Of a DNA stretch of 64,000 nucleotides, positions 59,086-64,000 are shown piece after piece. Every line of letters starts with the position of its first letter. Position 1 is the stretch's first letter. The stretch spans positions 10,094 through 74,093 of the forward strand of contig CAWBSY010000021.1 in assembly GCA_963791575.1 (NCBI GenBank), read 5' to 3'. The position numbers and the translations under genes are program-made. The stretch is from JAOAPG01 sp963791575 (GTDB lineage Bacteria > Acidobacteriota > Terriglobia > Terriglobales > Acidobacteriaceae). The notes beneath the pieces are model-generated. The model was given only the letters and a program-made list of their open reading frames with translations. It did no database searches and was not told the DNA's origin.

Positions 59086-59892
59086 GTGAGAATCATTCGA
59101 TATTCGGACTCAACAGGAAAAATTGGATACGGCAGTGAACAAGCTGACGGAAGCGCGTTCGCAATCCGGGGAGACATCTTCGGGGAATTCGCGGTGACAA
59201 AAGACAAAGCGCAGGTCCAGCAACGGCTCGCGCCGATCGTTCCCGCGATCATTTGGTGCATTGGTCTGAATTACAAACTGCACGCAAAAGAAACTGGCTC
59301 GAAGATTCCCGATTACCCGATTCTCTTCGCCAAGAGCGCAAGTGCGTTGCAGAGCCCAGGTGCTCCCATTCAGATTCCAACTCATTTGAAGAGTGACGAA
59401 GTTGATTTCGAATGCGAGCTCGCCGTGGTGGTCGGCAAAGCATGTAAAAACGTCAGCCGCGAACAAGCCTTGAATTATGTCCTGGGATACACCTGCGCCA
59501 ACGATGTGAGTGCGCGCGACTGGCAACTAAAAAGAGGCGGTACTCAGTGGTGCCGCGGCAAAACCTTCGACACCTTCGCACCCTTGGGACCAGCGTTGGT
59601 CACGAAAGAAGATATTCCAGATCCACATACTCTACGCATACAAACCATTCTGAATGGCGAATCCATGCAGGACGGGAACACCAATGACATGATCTTCGAT
59701 ATTCCCACGTTGATCGAATTCCTCAGCGGCAGTACCACTTTATTGCCCGGCACCGTCATTTTGACGGGCACACCACTTGGGGTTGGGCTCGCACGAAAAC
59801 CGCCGTTGTTTCTAAAACCAGGAGACAACATTTCCATCGTAATCGACAAGATCGGGACGCTTACAAATCCAGTTGGGGCGGAACCTTCGTAG
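59086..59892 (+). CDS. Fumarylacetoacetate hydrolase-family diketo-acid hydrolase
   Basis: 268 aa from GTG 59086 (MRIIRYSD), with AAGGA just upstream; a longer frame starts inside the SDR. FAH motifs: GLNYKLHAKE near 58, DEVDFECELAVVVGK near 103 (metal ligands Glu and Asp), CANDVSARDWQ near 138, GKTFDTFAPLGP near 158 and LLPGTVILTGTPLGVG near 226. The family cleaves C-C bonds of diketo acids; in the L-rhamnose/fucose route it gives pyruvate and L-lactate. Followed by a strong terminator, so it ends the operon. Confidence 0.88.
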   Translation: MRIIRYSDSTGKIGYGSEQADGSAFAIRGDIFGEFAVTKDKAQVQQRLAPIVPAIIWCIGLNYKLHAKETGSKIPDYPILFAKSASALQSPGAPIQIPTHLKSDEVDFECELAVVVGKACKNVSREQALNYVLGYTCANDVSARDWQLKRGGTQWCRGKTFDTFAPLGPALVTKEDIPDPHTLRIQTILNGESMQDGNTNDMIFDIPTLIEFLSGSTTLLPGTVILTGTPLGVGLARKPPLFLKPGDNISIVIDKIGTLTNPVGAEPS

Positions 59893-59910
59893 TAGAGCCT
59901 GCGAGATCCT

Positions 59911-59946
59911 CGGCTTCGAGGTCACGACCGCAGCGAAGCCGTTTTT
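59911..59946 (+). terminator. Rho-independent terminator after the FAH hydrolase gene
   Basis: Perfect 8-bp stem CGGCTTCG / CGAAGCCG (59911-59918 with 59934-59941) enclosing a loop that itself contains GGTC/GACC, followed by five T residues (59942-59946). Clearest terminator in the window. Confidence 0.85.
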
Positions 59947-59979
59947 CCATTTGTAGGACACTCTGGTGGAAGAATCTTG

Positions 59980-59985
59980 TATAAT
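59980..59985 (+). promoter_or_regulatory. Probable -10 box of the ROK regulator gene
   Basis: Perfect TATAAT. The -35 is poor: AGGACA at 59955-59960 would need a 19-nt spacer. Transcription would start near 59992, leaving a leader of about 190 nt before the ROK ATG. Confidence 0.5.
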
Positions 59986-59992
59986 TCACGAC

Positions 59993-60182
59993 TGAACTAA
60001 TGAGAAGACCCCCTATGGGTAAAGATCGTTCCCATTCCTTCGGTTATGGGAAACGGGCGGTGAAGCAGAGTGTTTCGGCGCAGGCTTCCTGGTAGCGCGG
60101 AATTAAAACGGGCCCGATTTAGGTTGGTATTCATGTGGCAAGACCGTTCGGAATGATCCAATAACGGCGCGCCCGGAGGCTG
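59993..60182 (+). other. Possible structured 5' leader of the ROK regulator
   Basis: About 190 untranslated bases between the TATAAT box and the ROK ATG. A 7-bp stem TTCCCAT / ATGGGAA (near 60030-60052) closes on a CTTCGG-containing loop, and a second hairpin has GCGC-AGG / CCU-GCGC arms (near 60080-60100). The sequence is GC-rich, unlike other leaders in the window. No known riboswitch was recognised; whether it is regulatory RNA is unproven. Confidence 0.35.
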
Positions 60183-61406
60183 ATGAAAACGAATTTCAGG
60201 ACATCTGAAAAGGAATTAGAGATTCTCGGGCTGATTCATGCTCGAGTTGCGATGTCGCGTGCGGAACTCGTCGAATTGACGGGACTTAGCGCGGGCCTTA
60301 TTTCTGCCGTGGTTCGACGGCTCATTGCAAGCGAACTGGTGGTGGAGTCCGGTCTTGAGCCCAGCAAACTCGGCCGACGCAGAGTTGCCCTCAAATTGTG
60401 CGCTGGGACGTCGTACACAATTGGTGTGGAAATCGGAACTTTCTTTCTGCGAGTGGTCATCAACGATCTGGCTGGAAACGTATGTCACAAGGTCGAGACC
60501 CGTACCATTCTTTCCGACGGATTTTCGCGCGTAATGAAGCGTTGCTTCAAGACCATCGATCAAGCGGTAAGCGACAGCGGGATCGATAAAGACGCCATCG
60601 CGGGCATCGGGATCGCGCACTCCGGAGTGGTCGATAGCAATCAAGGAGTAGTGCTCTCGTTTCCCCGGCCCGGCCAGATGGCGGAGTGGCGCAATGTAGC
60701 TTTACGCGAAATGGTTGAAGAGAAATACAAGGTCCCCTGCGTCGTGGAGGACAGTGTTCGCATGGCCGCGTTGGCGGAAAAACAGGTTGGGATTGCCGTC
60801 GAGCTCTCCGACTTCGTTTACATTCGAATCGGAATGGGCATTGGCTCGTGCATCTTTATCGACGGAGAGCCGTACCGAGGCGCAGGAGGAAGCGCGGGAG
60901 AGTTCGGTCACATGACCGTCGATGAAAATGGCCCGCTTTGCTACTGCGGTAACAATGGATGCCTCTCGGCGCTGGCATCGTGCAGCGCGATCATTCTGGC
61001 CGTGGCCGGCGCGATCCGAAAGGGCGTTCATTCCAAGATCCAGGAGATGGTGGAAAACGATCTGGATCAAATCAATATTGAGATGATCCTGCAAGCTGCG
61101 GTCGAAAATGATTCGTTGGCGTTTCGTGTATTGAATGATGCCGCCGTACATATCGGTGTCGCTCTCGCGGACGTGGTGAATCTTTTGAATCCGTCAGTTG
61201 TGATCTTCAGCGGACCATTGTTTCAAAGCAATTCGCAACTCATGCTCGACTCGATTCAGCGGGTCATCCGGCAGCGAGCGCTCGAAAAAGCCGCCAATGA
61301 AGTTCAGCTCATCGTATCGACTCTCGGAGCGGACGCGCCGGCTCTGGGCGCCGCACGTTTCGCGGCGGCTCGATCGATTGGCAAACTCTATACCGAGAAA
61401 GCTTGA
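60183..61406 (+). CDS. ROK-family transcriptional regulator
   Basis: 407 aa. N-terminal winged helix-turn-helix at about 5-65 (SRAELVELTGLSAGLISAVVRRL, LVVESGLEPSKLGRRRVAL), then the sugar-kinase-like ROK domain with IGVEIGTFFLRVVIND, GIAHSGVVDS, GIGSCIFIDGEPYRGAGG and the zinc signature GHMTVDENGPLCYCGNNGC, with the expected His and three Cys. Members such as NagC, Mlc and XylR bind AT-rich palindromes and respond to sugars. It is the only transcription factor in 64 kb, so it is the likeliest reader of the candidate operators. Ends 3 nt from the convergent GH67-like gene. Confidence 0.92.
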   Translation: MKTNFRTSEKELEILGLIHARVAMSRAELVELTGLSAGLISAVVRRLIASELVVESGLEPSKLGRRRVALKLCAGTSYTIGVEIGTFFLRVVINDLAGNVCHKVETRTILSDGFSRVMKRCFKTIDQAVSDSGIDKDAIAGIGIAHSGVVDSNQGVVLSFPRPGQMAEWRNVALREMVEEKYKVPCVVEDSVRMAALAEKQVGIAVELSDFVYIRIGMGIGSCIFIDGEPYRGAGGSAGEFGHMTVDENGPLCYCGNNGCLSALASCSAIILAVAGAIRKGVHSKIQEMVENDLDQINIEMILQAAVENDSLAFRVLNDAAVHIGVALADVVNLLNPSVVIFSGPLFQSNSQLMLDSIQRVIRQRALEKAANEVQLIVSTLGADAPALGAARFAAARSIGKLYTEKA

Positions 61407-61409
61407 TCT

Positions 61410-63647
61410 CTAATGAGCGGCACCGGCTGCTTCCTTCTTAAGCTCCGCTAATTTCTTTTCCAGCGGACGGTATCCATACTCAACTGCGAGCGCAATCGAA
61501 CCGCGATCAGTTTGATTCCGGGCGACCGCTGCGTAGGCCTCAATAGCGTCATTAAGAATCGAAATCGCTTTCGTGGTCTCGTTCATCGTTTCTTCAGTAT
61601 GGTGAGCATTTTCCGCGGTGGCCGCACGCCGAACCGACTCGACCACCAAAATATATTTAGTTGAAAATTCCATTCTCTTCGACCAATATTCGGAATACGT
61701 CTTGCCTTCCGGGGTCGCCGCCAAGACTGCACGTTGCGCGGCCTTCCATCCATACTCGTAGTTCTTTCGATTCTCTTCCAGATAGTCAGGCAGGGGGCCA
61801 GGCTTCCAGTACATCATCAGCATCTCCGGGACCGGCGAGGTGATGTGCTGATCAAAGTTTTCCCATACCACTGTGGCCGCATCGATACTGTGCATCGTGG
61901 TGAGAAGCTCAGCTCCGCACGCAGGTCCACAGGTGGCGGTCAGTTGTGCTGACGCAATCTTGTCGGGGTCAGCATCCGCATCCCAGGCGGCACGCGAGAG
62001 ATACGCCATCTCGGTATCGTGGTCCCCGGGGAAACGTTCGCGCGCGACAAAACCATCCCAGTTGGTTTCGCGCAGGATCTTTAAAACTTTTTGCAGCGAA
62101 GACGTGGTGATCTGCGGAAGGATGCCAATGTTGTCGTCATCTACGGTTAGGTTGATAATGGGACGAATCGGGCTATCAGACAGCTTCTTCAGAATATCGA
62201 CGCGTAGTAAAAGATGAGTAAGAAAATTGTCGGGCATCACTTCAAGTTCGGAATTTGGCGGCAAGACCTTGGGTAGAATGGGAAATAATTCTTCGGCGAA
62301 TCCCCAATAAATAAACTTCATATCGGGCCGCTTGCTTTGGCTGACCGCGCCGGAATCTTTTACCAGCCAATCGAAGAAATCGAGCGACGCCAGATCGCCT
62401 TTGACCTCATCGGCAGCCTTCTTATCAAGCTCGGCCTTCGGATGCGACGTGAAGTTATAACCTACGCGATGTTGGCTAGCGTCGAGCACATGGTCGAGCG
62501 TTGTGACCTGACCGATGCCATACTTTTCGTCAAGCTTGTCCCAGGCGTGTTTGTACTGGTCTGTCCATTGACGCCATTCGTTGATAGAAATGTTGAGACG
62601 ATCGGCTCGGGGATAAGTATTGATGGTCGTTTGCACCACCGCAGAAGAAAGTTTATGCAGACCCGGATCGTCCAATTTGGTATCGGGGCCAGGGGTCGTG
62701 GTTAGTTGGTTCAGCATGCGAATCGGCACAGCGCCGCCTAGCAGTGGAGCAAATTCTTTGGGATATTCGCTGACCGTCGCATTGACCACGCATTCCATAC
62801 CGCGACTGTGTCCATAATCGATTAGCTCCTGCTGGAGCTTTACACCTGCCTGAAGAATCTGGTCAGGAGTTCCATTTACCGGCAAATCAGGATTCCAAAA
62901 TTCGGTCATCTTCGCTGGAAATGCCGACCGGCCTGGCATATCAGAAGTGATCGGATAGTGATAGCTGTACCAAAGCGCCGCTGTCTGCCGCTTGATGCCG
63001 TCCACCTGATAGGCGAGAAACGGCTGCCAGGCAAATGCGAAAATATTCAGCCGGTTGTATTTCATTTTCGCAAGCTGATCGATGAGCGGCCGAAAATCTT
63101 TGATGCCCCACGCTTCCCCGCTATCGACGAAATCTTGGGTCGTGGGATGGGCCCGCACCCGGAAGAGTGGCTCCATCACAACATTCAGTTTGGGCATAAC
63201 GAATTTTGATTTGGCGGGCAGCACATCCCGATCCAGCAGATATGTCACTCCCCAACGTTCAGCCAATTCATAGACCGCCCAAAGAGTCGCCTGCGAGCTG
63301 CCGCCACCGACGATCAGTGTCGGCGTACCGCTGTCTTTCAAAGTCTGAAGCACGACTCCCTGTTCTCCGACTTTTGGAAGTGTCTTGATGAAAGGGTTCG
63401 AAGCCGAAGTTCCTACAAGAAACACTGCGGAAGCAGCAGCGTCTGGCGTTGTGGTTGGTTGGACGTTGAATCCGAAAAGTTTGTTCACGTAACCGCAAAG
63501 TTCGGAAGCTGCGAACCGCTCCACTTCCGGCGCTTTCTCGCCTACAACTACAGAAATCTGATGGGTGGCCAGACGAGCATCCAGAGCTGCTGCGCTCAGG
63601 ACGAATACAAACCACCACGGGGCAAAGCATGCGATTTTCTTGATCAT
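61410..63647 (-). CDS. Secreted GH67-like glycosidase, paralogue 2
   Basis: 745 aa. ATG 63647 with AGGAG 7 nt upstream; signal peptide IACFAPWWFVFVLSAAALDA. Domain order as in 53828-56095 and conserved over the full length: ISVVVGEKAPEVERFAASELC, LIVGGGSSQATLWAVYELAERWG, DMPGRSAFPAKMTEFWNP, TTTPGPDTKLDDPGLHKL, NISINEWRQWTDQY, MKFIYWGFAEELFPILPKVLPP and ARERFPGDHDTEMAYL (each quoted in part). The near-invariant segments flag likely active-site residues: Asp in PGPDTKLDDPGLHKL, Glu in SINEWRQW, Glu-Glu in WGFAEEL and Asp in NLTVDDDN. Transcribed alone from its own promoter. Confidence 0.8.
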   Translation of the reverse strand: MIKKIACFAPWWFVFVLSAAALDARLATHQISVVVGEKAPEVERFAASELCGYVNKLFGFNVQPTTTPDAAASAVFLVGTSASNPFIKTLPKVGEQGVVLQTLKDSGTPTLIVGGGSSQATLWAVYELAERWGVTYLLDRDVLPAKSKFVMPKLNVVMEPLFRVRAHPTTQDFVDSGEAWGIKDFRPLIDQLAKMKYNRLNIFAFAWQPFLAYQVDGIKRQTAALWYSYHYPITSDMPGRSAFPAKMTEFWNPDLPVNGTPDQILQAGVKLQQELIDYGHSRGMECVVNATVSEYPKEFAPLLGGAVPIRMLNQLTTTPGPDTKLDDPGLHKLSSAVVQTTINTYPRADRLNISINEWRQWTDQYKHAWDKLDEKYGIGQVTTLDHVLDASQHRVGYNFTSHPKAELDKKAADEVKGDLASLDFFDWLVKDSGAVSQSKRPDMKFIYWGFAEELFPILPKVLPPNSELEVMPDNFLTHLLLRVDILKKLSDSPIRPIINLTVDDDNIGILPQITTSSLQKVLKILRETNWDGFVARERFPGDHDTEMAYLSRAAWDADADPDKIASAQLTATCGPACGAELLTTMHSIDAATVVWENFDQHITSPVPEMLMMYWKPGPLPDYLEENRKNYEYGWKAAQRAVLAATPEGKTYSEYWSKRMEFSTKYILVVESVRRAATAENAHHTEETMNETTKAISILNDAIEAYAAVARNQTDRGSIALAVEYGYRPLEKKLAELKKEAAGAAH

Positions 63648-63676
63648 TTAGCCGCTCCTGACAGCTCGCCAGAACT

Positions 63677-63704
63677 GTTATACCTGTGGGAAACTGGAAG
63701 GCAA
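63677..63704 (-). promoter_or_regulatory. Promoter of the second GH67-like gene
   Basis: Minus strand -35 TTGCCT (63704-63699), 16-nt spacer, -10 TATAAC (63682-63677), leader about 25 nt. Confidence 0.55.
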
Positions 63705-63709
63705 TAATA

Positions 63710-63730
63710 CAACAATGAATTATATTGTTG
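63710..63730. promoter_or_regulatory. Inverted repeat, candidate operator of the second GH67-like gene
   Basis: CAACAAT-GAATTAT-ATTGTTG: perfect 7-bp arms with a 7-bp centre, 6 bp upstream of the -35. The longest perfect dyad of the set, and close to the ROK regulator gene. Confidence 0.55.
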
Positions 63731-63908
63731 ATAGTTATAAGATTGGTTGTTTTTTTATCTTCTAAATGAACTATGTCGGTGGTATCTTTCTTTTCAATCA
63801 CTGCGTGGCTTTATGCCGGGCCAAATTGACTGATTTTAGCTTCTCGGCGCTGCATAAGTGTCCCCGAATTAGTTCACTAGAGAATTAAATAGATTGACTG
63901 TCGATCAT

Positions 63909-64000
63909 ATGGAAGAACCCGCCATTTCATTCTTGGAGCGTCTGGTAAGCAAGAAGCCGCTTCTCGGAACTTTGCTGAGCACAAGTTCCACCGAGGTGGC
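63909..64000 (+). CDS. HpcH/HpaI-family aldolase, N-terminal fragment (runs off window)
   Basis: Only about 30 codons are visible from ATG 63909: FLERLVSKKPLLGTLLSTSS, then TEV. The pattern L-x-x-x-KPLLGTxxSxxSxEVA is how class II 2-keto-3-deoxy-glucarate/rhamnonate aldolases of the HpcH/HpaI family begin. Such an enzyme would cleave the keto-deoxy acids produced by the dehydratases. Divergent from the second GH67-like gene. Short evidence, so the call is tentative. Confidence 0.6.
   Translation, partial: MEEPAISFLERLVSKKPLLGTLLSTSSTEV

Larger units (their letters stand above)
63648..63908. other. Divergent regulatory region, no gene seen
   Basis: Contains the promoter and candidate operator of the GH67-like gene and AT-rich sequence leading to the aldolase start at 63909. 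A TTGACT at about 63892 is too close to the ATG to act as its -35; the promoter of the aldolase was not found. Confidence 0.5.

Noticed and set aside
63268..63801. 177-codon minus-strand frame overlapping the upstream part of the GH67-like gene
   Set aside because: Out of frame with the real gene and spans its promoter and operator.
1..64000. CRISPR arrays, tRNA or rRNA genes, insertion sequences, toxin-antitoxin or phage-defence systems
   Set aside because: No regular spacer repeats, cloverleaf-like genes, transposases or defence-type domains were seen while reading the window.

Overview
The window looks like a chromosomal segment from an acidobacterium (Solibacteres/Bryobacterales or Terriglobia type). 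This rests on an Oar-type TonB receptor with a carboxypeptidase-regulatory N-terminal domain, very large secreted or intracellular glycoside-hydrolase-like proteins of unnamed families, moderately GC-rich genes and AT-rich intergenic spacers. There is no rRNA, tRNA, CRISPR array, phage or insertion sequence. Almost every gene points to uptake and oxidative, non-phosphorylative breakdown of sugar acids and glycosides.

Layout: (1) 1-2045, partial TonB-dependent receptor, minus strand. (2) 9614 down to 2393, six-gene minus-strand operon: ceramidase-like hydrolase, GSAM-like aminotransferase, MFS carrier, secreted metallo-beta-lactamase-fold protein, mannonate dehydratase UxuA, SMP-30 lactonase. 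(3) 9762-10748, D-2-hydroxyacid dehydrogenase, plus strand. (4) 23121 down to 10745, ten-gene minus-strand operon: ThDP enzyme, mutarotase-like protein, two enolase-superfamily dehydratases, toroid glycosidase, three SDRs, CocE hydrolase, PIG-L deacetylase. (5) 23359-26745, plus: propeller protein, adenylate kinase, PhyH dioxygenase. (6) 32618 down to 26763, minus: propeller protein, MFS, secreted propeller protein, sialidase-like protein. (7) 32893-36843, plus: mutarotase-like protein, glucarate-dehydratase-type enolase, SDR, SGNH esterase. (8) 48048 down to 36856, minus: hydantoinase A and B, small Cys-rich protein, toroid glycosidase, MFS, galactonate-dehydratase-type enolase, SMP-30, Gfo/Idh/MocA. 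(9) 50999 down to 48348, IlvD/Edd dehydratase and SMP-30. (10) 57140 down to 51163, hydroxyacid dehydrogenase, GH67-like glycosidase, esterase, second IlvD/Edd dehydratase. (11) 57326-59892, plus: DapA-family aldolase, SDR, FAH hydrolase, ending in a strong terminator. (12) ROK regulator (60183-61406), second GH67-like glycosidase (63647 down to 61410), and the start of an HpcH/HpaI aldolase at the right edge.

How it may work together (inference): secreted and intracellular glycosidases and esterases release uronic or aldonic sugars; MFS carriers import them; SDR/Gfo-Idh enzymes and SMP-30 lactonases make aldonates; seven dehydratases of three unrelated folds (UxuA, four enolase-superfamily, two IlvD/Edd) give 2-keto-3-deoxy acids; DapA-like and HpcH aldolases, or SDR plus FAH hydrolase, split these to pyruvate plus an aldehyde or hydroxyacid, and hydroxyacid dehydrogenases tidy up. 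No sugar or KDG kinase is visible, so a non-phosphorylative route fits. Many genes are in paralogous pairs or triplets, suggesting module duplication.

Regulation: eight promoters with a recognisable -35, a 16-18 nt spacer and a -10 can be read directly, several with an AT-rich inverted repeat just upstream of the -35. The single ROK regulator in the window is the obvious, unproven candidate to read these sites.
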